Shown: positions 1-9,478, numbered from the stretch's first letter. The stretch: DNA of 64,000 bases from Mangrovimicrobium sp033283325 (GCA_033283325.1 JAWMQO010000006.1:248001-312000); one strand, 5' to 3'. A program made the numbers and translations. Notes: generated by a model from the letters alone, not told the origin.

Positions 1-1
1 A

Positions 2-166
2 CAGTGCCCCTTCCACCGCGCGCGCTTTGACATTCGCAGCGGCGAAGTGTTGGAGTGGGCAAACTTCCCGCCAGGCGTGCAGCTATTGAATGCGCTGCGC
101 TCTGAAAAGGCCCTGAAGACCTACCCGGTCACCGTTGAAGCCGGCCAGGTTTACGTGGACATCTGA
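2..166 (+). CDS. Rieske [2Fe-2S] ferredoxin-like protein, C-terminal fragment
   Basis: The gene is cut by the left edge, so only the last 54 codons are visible. They begin inside the second half of a Rieske motif (CPFH), which supplies one Cys and one His ligand to a [2Fe-2S] cluster. They continue with DIRSGEVLEW and end with a short beta-rich tail (VEAGQVYVDI), as in small Rieske ferredoxins that pass electrons to ring-hydroxylating oxygenases. A Rieske oxygenase alpha subunit follows on the same strand 130 bp downstream, so the two may be an electron-transfer pair; this is inferred from proximity. The first Rieske half (CxH) is outside the window, so domain completeness cannot be checked. 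Confidence 0.75.
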   Translation, partial: QCPFHRARFDIRSGEVLEWANFPPGVQLLNALRSEKALKTYPVTVEAGQVYVDI

Positions 167-296
167 ACCCGGGGCGTACTTCCCTTCGAAGTCGCTGCTC
201 GTCAGTCTATACAATCTGTAATCTGGCCTACTTGATACCCCTGCAGACCATGGGGTAATGTGAGTAAACCCGCACAGAAAAAAATAGTGGTAGCCC

Positions 297-1697
297 ATGA
301 ACAAGCCGATCGACATCCCCAATCCCGTTCCCTTCCAGATCACCGACCCCGAGCGCATCCCCACCCAGCGCTACTATGACGAGGCGTTCTACCAGTCCGA
401 GTGCGAGAAGCTCTGGCCCCACGTCTGGCAGATGGCCTGCCGGCTGGAGCAGATCCAGAATGTCGGCGACTGGGTTACCTATGAGAACCTCGGCAAATCG
501 GTCATCGTGGTGCGCACCGAAGCCGGCGTGAAGGCCTTCCACAACGCCTGCCGCCACCGCGGCGTGCCCCTCACCGAGGACGGGGATCACGGCAACTGCA
601 AGACCCAGGGCTTTATTTGCCCCTTCCACGGCTGGCGCTGGAACGCTGAGGGCGAGAATACTTTCGTCTATGGCCGCCACCTGTTCAGCGAAGAGCAACT
701 CGATCCGACAGACCTGGCCCTCGCACCCTGCCGGGTGGAGACCTGGGGAGGCTGTGCGTTTATCAACTTCGACGACAACGCGCCCTCCTTCCGCGACACC
801 ATCGGCCCCCTCGCCGACCGTCTCGAAGCCCACGGCATGAGCAAGCTGCGCTCCGAGTGGTGGTTTGCCACCGAACTCCCGGCCAACTGGAAAATCGCCA
901 TGGAGGCCTTCCAGGAGGGCTACCACGTGATGCGTACCCACCCGCAGCTGCAGCGGGCGCAACCGGCGCTCTACAACACCCGCTACGGCCACGACACCGG
1001 TGGTATCGGCCTGCCGATCAACCCCAATCTCAGTGCGAAACAGAATGTGGAGCAGGCCTTCCGCGGCATGGAACTGCTCAGCGAAGGCATGGCCGGCATG
1101 CTGCACGCCAAGGAAGTGGAGATCGCCCGCTCCCTGCTGGACGTGGAACTGCCGGAGGACCCGGCCGAGGCAGTACAGGCCTGGTACGGCATGGTCGCCG
1201 CCGAGGTCACCAAACAATTGCAGGCGCGCGGCGAGCCGGTGCCGAACCTGCTGGAAGTGGCGATGTCCGACCCGGTCAACGCAGTGGAATTCCTCTTCCC
1301 CCACTACTTCCTGCTGCCTTCCCTGACCAGCATGTCCTCCTACCGCATCCGGCCCCTGGGCCCGGAGAAATGTCTTTTCGAGATCTGGTCACTGACCATG
1401 TTCCCGGAAGGCGAGGAACCGGAGCCGCCGATGGAGCCGACCTTCCTGCCCTACGACAGCAAGGACTTCCCGCCGATCCCGCAGCAGGACTACGCCAACA
1501 TTCCCACCCAGCAAAAAGGCTGCCACGCGGAAGGCTTCGACTTCATGCGCCTGTCAAAGGATATCGAAGGCCTGATCAGCAATTACCAGCGGATCATCGA
1601 CGGCTATATCGGTGGTGTATCCCAGGAGAAACTGGCAGAGGCCACCAATATGCTGGGCGGCAATTTCGACGGTCCCATCCTCGACCTCGGTTTCTGA
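297..1697 (+). CDS. Rieske-type aromatic ring-hydroxylating dioxygenase, alpha subunit
   Basis: A 466-residue oxygenase subunit expected to insert oxygen into an aromatic or related substrate using a Rieske cluster and a mononuclear Fe(II). The N-terminal Rieske domain shows C85-x-H87 and C108-x2-H111. The catalytic domain has E203/E207, H210 and H215 in the pattern EAFQEGYHVMRTH, the usual 2-His region. Length is typical of alpha subunits. A Rieske ferredoxin fragment lies upstream. No beta subunit or reductase is visible, so it may work as an alpha-only oxygenase or use partners left of the window. The substrate cannot be deduced. The ATG at 297 has no strong Shine-Dalgarno, but the protein starts at the expected distance before the Rieske domain. 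Confidence 0.9.
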   Translation: MNKPIDIPNPVPFQITDPERIPTQRYYDEAFYQSECEKLWPHVWQMACRLEQIQNVGDWVTYENLGKSVIVVRTEAGVKAFHNACRHRGVPLTEDGDHGNCKTQGFICPFHGWRWNAEGENTFVYGRHLFSEEQLDPTDLALAPCRVETWGGCAFINFDDNAPSFRDTIGPLADRLEAHGMSKLRSEWWFATELPANWKIAMEAFQEGYHVMRTHPQLQRAQPALYNTRYGHDTGGIGLPINPNLSAKQNVEQAFRGMELLSEGMAGMLHAKEVEIARSLLDVELPEDPAEAVQAWYGMVAAEVTKQLQARGEPVPNLLEVAMSDPVNAVEFLFPHYFLLPSLTSMSSYRIRPLGPEKCLFEIWSLTMFPEGEEPEPPMEPTFLPYDSKDFPPIPQQDYANIPTQQKGCHAEGFDFMRLSKDIEGLISNYQRIIDGYIGGVSQEKLAEATNMLGGNFDGPILDLGF

Positions 1698-1792
1698 TCA
1701 CGGCAGGGCCTCGTCGGATACGGCGAGGCCCCCGGCCCGCTTCCGGGATATACTGCCTTCAACAACAGGCTGAAGAGCGGGGCGAGCCGGCC

Positions 1793-2287
1793 ATGCAGGT
1801 GAACTGGGAAGCGCTCGGCGCCAGCGCGGAGTTGATAGGCGCAATCGCGATCTTCGTATCGCTGGTCTACCTGGCGGTACAGATTCGGCAAAACACCCTG
1901 ATGATCGCCGAAAACCTGAAAGCCAACCGGCTGGCGGCCTTCGAACGCAACGTGGAATCCGGTAACCGCTCGCGGGAGCTACTGCTACTACACCCGGAAC
2001 TCGGTGCCATTTTCCTCAAGGGTTGCAGCAATCTGGAAAACCTCGACCGGCTGGAGAAGTTTCGCTTCGGCTTGCTGCTGCGCAACCTCTTCTCTTCCAT
2101 GCAGGGCGCCTATGTACGCCAGCTGACCCTCGGCCACGACCCCGACGAATTCAGGGGGACGATCCAGGTGGTCGATGAACTGCTGGCCAATCCGGGCGTG
2201 CGCGACTACCTGCGCCAGAACGAGATGGACTGGCGCCCGGAGTACCGGGAGATGGTAAACGAGCGCCTGGCGGTGTTCACACCCTAG
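1793..2287 (+). CDS. Small single-span membrane protein of unknown function
   Basis: A 164-residue protein beginning MQVNWEALGASAELIGAIAI. It has one clear N-terminal membrane segment at about residues 15-32 (IGAIAIFVSLVYLAVQI), followed by a soluble, probably helical region rich in Leu, Arg and Glu. The ATG at 1793 is preceded by a purine-rich GAGCGGGGCGAG stretch. I do not recognise a named family with certainty. Similar short proteins with an IGAIAIFVSLVYLAVQIRQNT-like start occur widely as uncharacterised proteins in marine gammaproteobacteria (recollection, not a search). It lies 95 bp after the oxygenase gene on the same strand. Its last 11 bp overlap the end of the convergent RND pump gene. 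Confidence 0.75.
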   Translation: MQVNWEALGASAELIGAIAIFVSLVYLAVQIRQNTLMIAENLKANRLAAFERNVESGNRSRELLLLHPELGAIFLKGCSNLENLDRLEKFRFGLLLRNLFSSMQGAYVRQLTLGHDPDEFRGTIQVVDELLANPGVRDYLRQNEMDWRPEYREMVNERLAVFTP

Positions 2288-5200
2288 CTTCCCCGGCGGG
2301 AAGGTCCCCTTCCTCCCGCCCGCGGATGAGCCCGCGCAGGTCGCGACCGAGGAAATACATTACAGGGACCAGCAGCAGGGTTACGGCAGTGGCGAAGAGC
2401 ACGCCGAAGGCCACCGAGATCGCCATCGGCTTGACGAACTGCGCCTGGATCGCAGTCTCCAGCTGGATCGGCACCAGGCCGACGAAGGTGGTGACGGAGG
2501 TCAGCACCACCGCGCGAAAGCGCCTCACCGCGCCGTTGACCACCGCATCTCTCCAGTACTCACCGCGATCCCGCAGGCGATGGTTGATGTGGTCCACCAG
2601 CACCAGGCTGTCGTTCACCACGATCCCGGTGAGGCCGATCATGCCCACCACCGACAAAATGCTGACCGGGTTGCCCAGGATCAGGTGCCCCAGAACCGCA
2701 CCCACCAGTCCGAAGGGAATGACCGCCATGATAATCACGGGCTGGCCGTAACTGCGCAGCGGTATCGCCAGCGCGGCATAGATCATCACCAGGATGGCGG
2801 CGAAGCCTATCCCCAGCGAGCTGGAGGAATCGGCCTGGGCCTCGGCCTCCCCGGACATGCGATAGCTCACGCCAGGATGGCGCTGCAGAATCTCCGGCAA
2901 GTGCGTCCGGGTAAGCTCCTCGTTCACTTCGCCGGGCTCGATCCGGCCCTTGTCCACGTCCGCCCTCACGTTGACCACCCGCTGCCGGTTGAAGCGGTTG
3001 ATCTCGCTGACCCCGGTGCGCTCCACGGCCTCGCCGACCACATCGAAGGGCACCTTGCCGCGCCCGGGAACATCGATCCACAGCGAATGCAGTGCGTCCA
3101 GCGACTCGCGGTGGGTTTCGGGCAGGCGAACGTAAACCCGGACCTCGTGCCGCCCCCGCTGTATACGCTGGACCTCGGCACCGAAGAAGGCCTGGCGCAC
3201 CTGGCGCGCCAGCTCCACCTGGCCCAGTCCCAGGGCTTCGCCTTCCGGGGTCACCCGGATATCCAGCTCCGGGCCGCCCGCGTCGAAGGTATCGCGGATG
3301 TCGGAGACGCCGTCGAACTCCAGCAGCACCTGCCTCAACTCACTCGCCGCGCTGCGCATTTCCTCGAGGTCGCTGCCGATCAGCTCGATATCCACCGGGG
3401 AAATCTCCGGGCCCGCGTTGGCGTCGAAGACCAGGGACTGCACGCCGCTGAGTTCGCCAAGCGCTTCCCGCAGCCACATCGACAGGCGCACCGAATCGAC
3501 GCTCCGCTCTGTACTGGGCAACAGCTCCACCTCGACATTGGCCACGGTGTCACTGGTGGACAGGGTCATGATTTCCTTGACGATACTGCCTTTCCTGCCG
3601 GTTTCACGCTGGTAGCGCTGGTCCATTACGTGGACCGCATCCTCGATCCGCAGGGCATACTCGTGGGTCTTCTGCCAGGGCGTGCCGTTGGGCATCTTCA
3701 GCTCCGCTCCGACAAAATTGGATGGAACACTGGGGAAGAACACGAAGCGCACGATGCCCGAAGGCATCAGGGCCAGCGAGACCAGCAGCCCGCCGAGGAA
3801 AATCGCCAGTGTCAGGTAGCGGTACTCCACCGCCCGTTCCAGCAGTGAGCGGTACTGGTTTTCGCTGAAGCTCTGCAGCGCACCGGAGCATTTCAGTTGC
3901 GCGATCTTCATCCAGCCGAGGGGTGTGCGCCTGTTGGGCGGCTTAGTGCCGATACGAATATGCCTGAGGTGAGCGGGCAGGATGAGCTTGGTTTCCAACA
4001 GGGAAAACAGAAGGCTGAATATGACTATAGGCACCAGCACCGAAAGGAAGCGCCCCATACCCTCGGTGAGGAACATCGCCGGGGTGAAGGCGATCATGGT
4101 GGTCAGTGCCCCGAACACCGTCGCCAGGCTTACCCGGCGTACGCCCCTGACCACGCTGTCGACGCCCTGCCGTTCTTCCTCCAACTGGGCGTAGGCGCTC
4201 TCCGCCGTAACGATCCCGTCGTCCACCAGCATCCCCAGCACCAGGATGAAACCGAAAACCGACAGGACGTTGATAGAGACATCGACACCCAGCAGATCAA
4301 TGGCGGCGAGCGCGCCGAGGAAAGAGAAAGGCACGCCGAGGATCACCCAGAAGGCCAGCGAAGGGTGCAGGAACAGGGCCAGGGTGATCATTACCAGCAC
4401 CGCCCCCTGGGCGGCGCTCTTCAACATCAGGTTGATACGGCCCTTGAGGGTGACACTGCTGTCCGCCCAGGCGACCAGTTCGATGCCGGGGGGCAGGTCG
4501 TACTGTTTTTCATCGACCCAGGCACGCAGCGTGGCAGTCATCGCCAGGATGTCCTGCTCGCCCACCCGGTCCACCTGCAGGGTTGCCGAAGGCTTGCCGT
4601 TGAGGCGGCTGAGCACAGGCTGTTCCTCGAAGCCATCGCGAATGGTGGCTACTTCCCCGAGAGTGATCAGGGTGCCGTCGTTACGGCTCACCAGGGTCAG
4701 CCGGGCGAAATCCTCCGCGTTATAGGCCTGCCCCACCGAGCGCAGGGTAATCGCGCCCTCTTCGGTGCGCAGGCGGCCACCGGGAAGATCGCGAGAGTTC
4801 TGGCGCACGGCGTTGACGACATCGTCGAAACTCAGGCCGTAATGCCGCAGGGCGTGGTCGGAGATCTCGATCGAGATCTCGTACTCGCGTACGCCCTGGA
4901 TTTCCACCTGGCTGATATCCGGAAGCAGCAGTATTTCATCGCGCAACTCGTCCGCCAGTTCCTTGAGCTGGTACTCGTCGATATCGCCGTAGACCGAGAC
5001 ACTGATGGCCCGGCCCCGGCGGATGATCTCCTCCACCACCGGTTCCTCGGCGTTGACCGGGAAGGAACTGATACCGTCCACCCGGGACTTCACCTGGGCC
5101 ATCGCCTGCTCCATCGACGTGCCGGCCTCCATCTGTACGTTGACCTGGCCGACGCCCTCGCGAGCCACCGAGGAGATCTCCTTCACCCCGACGATGTCCT

Positions 5201-5432
5201 GCACCTCTTCCTCGATCACCCGGATGATGCCCGCCTCGACCTCTTCCGGGGAACTGCCCGGGTAGGGTACGACAACGGTGATCATCTCGGGATTGAAAGT
5301 GGGGAAGGTTTCCTTGGTCAGGTCGGTGATCGCGGCGAGCCCGCCGAGCATGATTACGATCATCAGCAGGTTGGCCGCGACCGGGTTGTTCGCCATCCAC
5401 GCGATGACGCCTTTTTCTGTGGGGGCTGTCAC
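2277..5432 (-). CDS. RND-family efflux transporter, inner-membrane pump subunit
   Basis: A 1051-residue proton-driven pump of the AcrB/MexB/CusA superfamily, in the inner membrane and presumably expelling drugs or other small molecules. It opens with a TM1 segment (NPVAANLLMIVIML), a long periplasmic porter domain, and a TM block with GMLVDDGIV, the paired-Asp TM4 proton-relay motif. A second half repeats the layout, with the late motif GLTGIVVNDSLVLVDHIN. Length is normal for the family. The start is taken as GTG at 5432, one base after the TGA of the upstream membrane-fusion gene. An in-frame ATG further upstream would read through that gene and yields an unlikely Trp-rich leader. No TolC-like channel gene is adjacent, so it probably uses a shared one. 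Confidence 0.92.
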   Translation of the reverse strand: MTAPTEKGVIAWMANNPVAANLLMIVIMLGGLAAITDLTKETFPTFNPEMITVVVPYPGSSPEEVEAGIIRVIEEEVQDIVGVKEISSVAREGVGQVNVQMEAGTSMEQAMAQVKSRVDGISSFPVNAEEPVVEEIIRRGRAISVSVYGDIDEYQLKELADELRDEILLLPDISQVEIQGVREYEISIEISDHALRHYGLSFDDVVNAVRQNSRDLPGGRLRTEEGAITLRSVGQAYNAEDFARLTLVSRNDGTLITLGEVATIRDGFEEQPVLSRLNGKPSATLQVDRVGEQDILAMTATLRAWVDEKQYDLPPGIELVAWADSSVTLKGRINLMLKSAAQGAVLVMITLALFLHPSLAFWVILGVPFSFLGALAAIDLLGVDVSINVLSVFGFILVLGMLVDDGIVTAESAYAQLEEERQGVDSVVRGVRRVSLATVFGALTTMIAFTPAMFLTEGMGRFLSVLVPIVIFSLLFSLLETKLILPAHLRHIRIGTKPPNRRTPLGWMKIAQLKCSGALQSFSENQYRSLLERAVEYRYLTLAIFLGGLLVSLALMPSGIVRFVFFPSVPSNFVGAELKMPNGTPWQKTHEYALRIEDAVHVMDQRYQRETGRKGSIVKEIMTLSTSDTVANVEVELLPSTERSVDSVRLSMWLREALGELSGVQSLVFDANAGPEISPVDIELIGSDLEEMRSAASELRQVLLEFDGVSDIRDTFDAGGPELDIRVTPEGEALGLGQVELARQVRQAFFGAEVQRIQRGRHEVRVYVRLPETHRESLDALHSLWIDVPGRGKVPFDVVGEAVERTGVSEINRFNRQRVVNVRADVDKGRIEPGEVNEELTRTHLPEILQRHPGVSYRMSGEAEAQADSSSSLGIGFAAILVMIYAALAIPLRSYGQPVIIMAVIPFGLVGAVLGHLILGNPVSILSVVGMIGLTGIVVNDSLVLVDHINHRLRDRGEYWRDAVVNGAVRRFRAVVLTSVTTFVGLVPIQLETAIQAQFVKPMAISVAFGVLFATAVTLLLVPVMYFLGRDLRGLIRGREEGDLPAGEARV

Positions 5433-5433
5433 T

Positions 5434-6516
5434 TCAGGAATGCTCCACCACCGCCACGGCCATGCCATCCACCACCAGGTCGAGGCGACTGACCACGACC
5501 TGCTGGCCGGACTCAAGTCCGCGCACGATCACGCTGTCCTCTTCCCGGCGCAGGAGTTCCACAGCCTGCCGGTAAAGCTGCCCCTCTCTCACCACGTAAA
5601 CCTGCTCGCCGTTGTGCAGGACGGAGCGCGGCAGGCGCACCGCCCCCTCGATCGCGTTACCGCGGAAGCTGGCTTCCACGAACAGGCCCATCACCAGCGC
5701 CCGCCCGTAAAGCTCGAGGTCGTAGGGCTGGTCCACTTCCGCCACCAGGAAGAAGGTGCGGGTCTCGGCGTCGACCCGGCGCTCGAGCCGGTCAAGGCGT
5801 GCGGGCCAGCTCTGCTGGGCGTTACCGAAGTGGGCGGTAAGCGTGACTTCCTGCCACTGTCCTTCAGCATCCTTGCCGTAGCTCAGGTAGGGCACGTCGG
5901 AGGCAGACACCGGCAGCCGCACTACCGCTGTCTCGATACCCAGCAGTGTCATGATGGGGCTGCCCGCCTGCACATACTGGCCGAGGTCGGCGTGCTTGCT
6001 GTCCACCACGGCGTCGAAGGGTGCGGCTATGCGGGTGTTGGCGAGATTCACTTCGGCCTGTTTCAAGCGGGCTTTGGCGGCGTCCACCCGGGCCTGGGCT
6101 TCGGCGATGGCGGCCTGTTTCTTCACCACGCTGACTTCCGCCAGCGACAGTTCGGCGCTGGCCACTGCGGCCTTCGCGTCCGAGAGGGCGACTTCGTAAT
6201 CGATGGGGTCGATATGCAGCAGGTCTTCGCCCTTTTGCACTTCGCCGCCCTGGCGCACTTCGGGGGCGATCCAGGTCACCCGGCCGCTGACTTCGCTGAC
6301 CAGTTCGGTGTTCCAGCGCGGGGTGACTACGCCTCTGGAGTGGATGGTGACGGGGACGGGGCCGGGTTCGACCCGGAGGACTTCCACCAGGGGGAGCTTT
6401 TCTTCGCGCTCGCGTTTGGGCAGGTCGGCGCGGCTGTTTACCATCAGCAGGCTGATGAGGGCCGCCAGGGCGAGGACGGCTATGGGTAGCAGGACGTTCT
6501 TTATCAGTGCGGGCAT
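5434..6516 (-). CDS. RND efflux system periplasmic adaptor (membrane fusion protein)
   Basis: A 360-residue HlyD/AcrA-type adaptor linking the RND pump to an outer-membrane channel. An N-terminal hydrophobic segment (about residues 5-26) anchors it or acts as an uncleaved signal. A barrel-sandwich/lipoyl half-motif follows (VRQGGEVQKGEDLLHID), then an Ala/Glu/Lys-rich coiled-coil hairpin (about 105-155) and the second lipoyl half (NTRIAAPFDAVVDSK), and finally beta-barrel and membrane-proximal domains. The stop lies one base before the pump's GTG, so the two genes form a coupled operon. The gene begins the operon; its promoter should lie in the adjoining 6517-6600 sequence. Confidence 0.9.
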   Translation of the reverse strand: MPALIKNVLLPIAVLALAALISLLMVNSRADLPKREREEKLPLVEVLRVEPGPVPVTIHSRGVVTPRWNTELVSEVSGRVTWIAPEVRQGGEVQKGEDLLHIDPIDYEVALSDAKAAVASAELSLAEVSVVKKQAAIAEAQARVDAAKARLKQAEVNLANTRIAAPFDAVVDSKHADLGQYVQAGSPIMTLLGIETAVVRLPVSASDVPYLSYGKDAEGQWQEVTLTAHFGNAQQSWPARLDRLERRVDAETRTFFLVAEVDQPYDLELYGRALVMGLFVEASFRGNAIEGAVRLPRSVLHNGEQVYVVREGQLYRQAVELLRREEDSVIVRGLESGQQVVVSRLDLVVDGMAVAVVEHS

Positions 6517-6913
6517 GGTATCGGCTTTTCTTGAAGATCGGGGGCGATCATTCTAGTGACAACTTAAAAGAGGCTATGTTAGCGGGATCAACACCTGGGT
6601 GGGCTGAAAAAAATGTAACAATTAATGGTGAATGGTGCTATTGAGCCGGCGAACAAAGGGATTTTCCCCCATGGAAACACGCCAAAAAGCGTACATCCAT
6701 GTACAGGCTCGGGCGGCGACGTCCTGTCGCCTTACGGTTTCCATGGGGGAAAATCCCTTCGTCCGCCTCCGTCCGTGGAACCGTCCCAACACATTCCTTA
6801 CGCCCACCGTAGAATACCCTCACGGCATCACGCGCCTGTACCAAAAGTACGCATTTGGGATCGAATTAGATTTACTGGGGACCTAAAGTGTTAGTTTACG
6901 TCCAAGCTAATGA
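6517..6913. other. 397-bp gene-free gap between the RND operon and the molybdenum-hydroxylase operon
   Basis: Both neighbouring operons run on the minus strand, so this gap must hold the promoter of the adaptor gene (near 6517-6600, AT-richer) and the end of the molybdo-hydroxylase transcript. Several short frames cross it on both strands. None has a convincing ribosome-binding site or recognisable product, and they are explained by the inverted repeat listed separately. The stretch 6850-6900 is AT-rich and unassigned. Confidence 0.6.
6656..6759. repeat. Palindromic intergenic element with perfect 23-bp inverted arms
   Basis: The left arm at 6656-6678 (AAGGGATTTTCCCCCATGG then AAAC) is the exact reverse complement of the right arm at 6737-6759. 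Inside lie two smaller hairpins: GTACAT-CC-ATGTAC at 6691-6704 and GGCGAC-GTCCT-GTCGCC at 6715-6731. The result is a nested cruciform of 104 bp. Such structured units resemble REP/MITE-type intergenic repeats of gammaproteobacteria. It could also help stop transcription of the molybdo-hydroxylase operon. Only one copy is present in this window, so its repetitive nature is unproven. Confidence 0.7.
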
Positions 6914-7159
6914 TTAACCACCCGCTATTCGGGCCACGAAGACTAACTCGCTGTTTTCCCGAAACCGCTCCAGCATCGGTGTGTGAATGATCATGCCGTC
7001 GATCGCCAGTGACTGGCGACGGATGGTTTCTTCCGTGAGCGAGGGGTAGCGCTCGAGCAGTTCCGCGACCAGTTCGGGGAAGCTGCTCGCGCTAACTTCG
7101 ATCTCGCGATCTGCAGCGGTGAAACGCTGCAGGTCGCTGGAGAGGACCAGTTTCGGCAC
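6914..7159 (-). CDS. MoaD/ThiS-like ubiquitin-fold sulfur-carrier protein
   Basis: An 81-residue protein ending in the diagnostic Gly-Gly (RIAGG). This is the C-terminus that MoaD and ThiS proteins use as a thiocarboxylate sulfur carrier. The pattern of hydrophobic strands, a central helix (FPELVAELLERYPSL) and a late strand before the GG fits a beta-grasp fold. It lies 6 bp downstream of the molybdenum-binding subunit and is the last gene of that operon. This suggests a dedicated role in making or sulfurating the molybdopterin cofactor of the enzyme; that role is inference. General MoaD function elsewhere in the genome cannot be excluded. Confidence 0.8.
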   Translation of the reverse strand: MPKLVLSSDLQRFTAADREIEVSASSFPELVAELLERYPSLTEETIRRQSLAIDGMIIHTPMLERFRENSELVFVARIAGG

Positions 7160-7165
7160 TGCGGC

Positions 7166-9478
7166 TCAGTCGCGCTCGTCGATGGCCGCCAGCACTTTGG
7201 GGGGCGAGAGCGGCAGGTCGTAGAGCAGGATGCCGGCGGCGTTGTTGACGGCGGTAGTCACTGCCGGGACAGGGGGGCAGATGGGGGCCTCGCCGACGCC
7301 GCGGACGCCGAAGGGGTGCATGATGTTCGGCTCCTCGACGATGATGGTGTCGATCATCGGCAGGTCGGAGGCGACGGGGATGCGGTAGTCGAGCAGGCCG
7401 GCATTATCGAGGACGCCGTTTTCATCCCAGAGGTATTCCTCGTTGAGGGCCCAGCCGATGCCCTGCACAGCGCCGCCCTGCAACTGGCCTTCGACGTAGG
7501 CGGGGTGGATGGCCTTGCCGACGTCCTGGGCGCAGGTGTAGCGCAGGACGGTGGTGCGGCCGGTTTCCGGGTCGACTTCCACGTCGCAAGCGTTGACGGC
7601 GAAGGCCGGCGCGGCGTTGTGGGCGTGGAGCGAGGCGACGGCGGTCAGGGGGCCCCCGGTGTTGCCGGCGGTGGCGGCGAGTTCTGCCAGGGTGAGGACC
7701 TTGGCGCCGTCCTTGATCGGCGAGCTGCCCTCGATGAGTTCGTCGATGCCGATGCCGCAGCGCTCGACGGCTTTGCCGTCCAGCCAGGCGACGTCCTCGA
7801 TGTCCACCTGCCAGCTGGCGGCGGCGCGGCGGCGTAGTTCTTCCACCAGTTTCTCCGCAGCCTGGATGACGGCGCCGCCGGTGGCGAGGGTGGTGCGGCT
7901 GCCGCCGGTGCCGTCGCAGTAGCCGATGGAGTCGGTGTCCATGACGGCGGGGCGCACGGTTTCCACCGGCACGCCGAGCACTTCGGCGGCCATCAGGGCC
8001 ATGGAGGCGCGGGAGCCGCCGATGTCCGGGTTACCTGTTTGCACGCTGATACCGCCATCCGGGGCTACGTGGATGCTGGCGCTGGACTGCATGCCGGCAT
8101 TGATCCAGAAGGCACAGGCGACGCCGCGGCCCTGGTTGGGTCCGAGGGGCACCTGGTAGTTGGGGTGTTCCTTCACTTTCTCCAGGCACTCCTTGAGGCC
8201 CACCGGCTGGAAGGGGACGCCGTAGAGCGGGATATCGCCTTCTTCCACCGCGTTCTGCAGGCGCAGGTCGATGGGGTCCATGCCCAGTTCCGCCGCCAGT
8301 TCATTCACCACGCACTCCACGGCGGTGAGCGCCTGGGGAGCGCCGGGGGCGCGGTAGGCCCAGACCCGGGGCTTGTTGGTGAGGACTTCGCGGCCGATGC
8401 TGCGGATGTTCTCGCACTTGTAGGGGGCGGTGCCGAAGAGCACGCCTGCGAACATGGCGGAGGCGGAGTAGGCGCCGGTGTTCATCAGCATGTCGGAGTC
8501 GATGGCGGTAATCGTGCCGTCCTTTTTCACGCCGATTTTTACCCGGGTTTCCGAGTCGGAAACCGGCCCGGAAGCGCGGAATACCTCTTCACGGGACATG
8601 ACGATCTTCACCGGCCGGCCGGCTTTTTTCGCAAGTACTGCGGCAACCGGTTCGATGTACACCGTGGTCTTGCCGCCGAAGCCGCCGCCGATTTCCGAAG
8701 GGGTAACCTTGATGTCCTTCTGCGGAATGCCGGTCACTTCCGCGGTGAGCACCCGCACCATGAACTGGCCCTGGGTGGTGCACCAGATGTCGACCTTGCC
8801 GTTCTCGTCGACCTTGGCGACGCAGGCATGGGGTTCGATATAGGCCTGGTGGCACATGGGGAGAGTCACCGTGCGTTCCAGCACGATATCCGCCTCGGCA
8901 AAACCTTGCTCCACGTCGCCCTTGGCCATCGCAACGTAGACCGAGACGTTGGAAGGCTTTTCCGGTGGCGGGTCCATGCCGACGGTAAAGTTGTCCTCGT
9001 GCAGCAGTGGCGCGTCGTCCGCAAGCGCCGCGTGCATGTCGAGCACATGCGGCAGCACCTCGTATTCCACTTTCACCAGTGCGGCTGCCTCCGCTGCGAT
9101 ACGCGGCGAGGTCGCCGCGACGGCGGCGACCGCCTGGCTGTGATAGAGCACCTTGTCCCGGGCCATAATGACCGGCGAGACGTTCTTCAGTTTCATTTCG
9201 ACCTCGGCTCCCGGGATGAGCCTGTCACCAGGCTCCGGCAGGTCCGCGGCGCTCATGGTGGCCACCACCCCCGGCAGTTTCTCCGCCGCGCTGAAATCGA
9301 TGGACTTGATCCGCGCGTGGGCGTGGGGGCTGCGCACGATGTGGCCGTAGACCTGGCCCTGCAGGTTGCGGTCGGCGCCGTACTGGGCGCGGCCGGTGAC
9401 CTTGTCGAGACCGTCGGGGCGTACCGGGCGAGTGCCGACGTGGCGGAACTGTGTTTTGACTTTCATATCGCTGGTCAT
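7166..9478 (-). CDS. Xanthine dehydrogenase-family molybdopterin-binding (large) subunit
   Basis: A 770-residue molybdenum hydroxylase catalytic subunit, which hydroxylates a heterocycle, aldehyde or aromatic CoA-type substrate with water as oxygen source. The N-terminal aldehyde oxidase a/b hammerhead domain begins RPDGLDKVTGRAQYGAD. Molybdopterin-binding motifs include GGGFGGK, and the catalytic Glu lies in GVRGVGEAP near the C-terminus. The active-site loop reads AYRAPGAP, which is neither AYXCSFR (form I CO dehydrogenase) nor AYRGAGR (form II), so CO oxidation is unlikely. Start chosen: ATG 9478, 4 bp after the small-subunit stop, with AGGAG upstream. A longer frame would overlap that gene. 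It is the third gene of the operon. Substrate unknown. Confidence 0.9.
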   Translation of the reverse strand: MTSDMKVKTQFRHVGTRPVRPDGLDKVTGRAQYGADRNLQGQVYGHIVRSPHAHARIKSIDFSAAEKLPGVVATMSAADLPEPGDRLIPGAEVEMKLKNVSPVIMARDKVLYHSQAVAAVAATSPRIAAEAAALVKVEYEVLPHVLDMHAALADDAPLLHEDNFTVGMDPPPEKPSNVSVYVAMAKGDVEQGFAEADIVLERTVTLPMCHQAYIEPHACVAKVDENGKVDIWCTTQGQFMVRVLTAEVTGIPQKDIKVTPSEIGGGFGGKTTVYIEPVAAVLAKKAGRPVKIVMSREEVFRASGPVSDSETRVKIGVKKDGTITAIDSDMLMNTGAYSASAMFAGVLFGTAPYKCENIRSIGREVLTNKPRVWAYRAPGAPQALTAVECVVNELAAELGMDPIDLRLQNAVEEGDIPLYGVPFQPVGLKECLEKVKEHPNYQVPLGPNQGRGVACAFWINAGMQSSASIHVAPDGGISVQTGNPDIGGSRASMALMAAEVLGVPVETVRPAVMDTDSIGYCDGTGGSRTTLATGGAVIQAAEKLVEELRRRAAASWQVDIEDVAWLDGKAVERCGIGIDELIEGSSPIKDGAKVLTLAELAATAGNTGGPLTAVASLHAHNAAPAFAVNACDVEVDPETGRTTVLRYTCAQDVGKAIHPAYVEGQLQGGAVQGIGWALNEEYLWDENGVLDNAGLLDYRIPVASDLPMIDTIIVEEPNIMHPFGVRGVGEAPICPPVPAVTTAVNNAAGILLYDLPLSPPKVLAAIDERD

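Noticed and set aside
5433..5516. Longer start for the RND pump
   Set aside because: The extra 28 residues are Trp-rich, overlap the adaptor gene and match no pump N-terminus; the GTG at 5432 fits the family.
6622..6894. Several overlapping short frames on both strands around 6.6-6.9 kb
   Set aside because: They arise from the inverted repeat, which reads open in both directions. None has a ribosome-binding site or recognisable protein.
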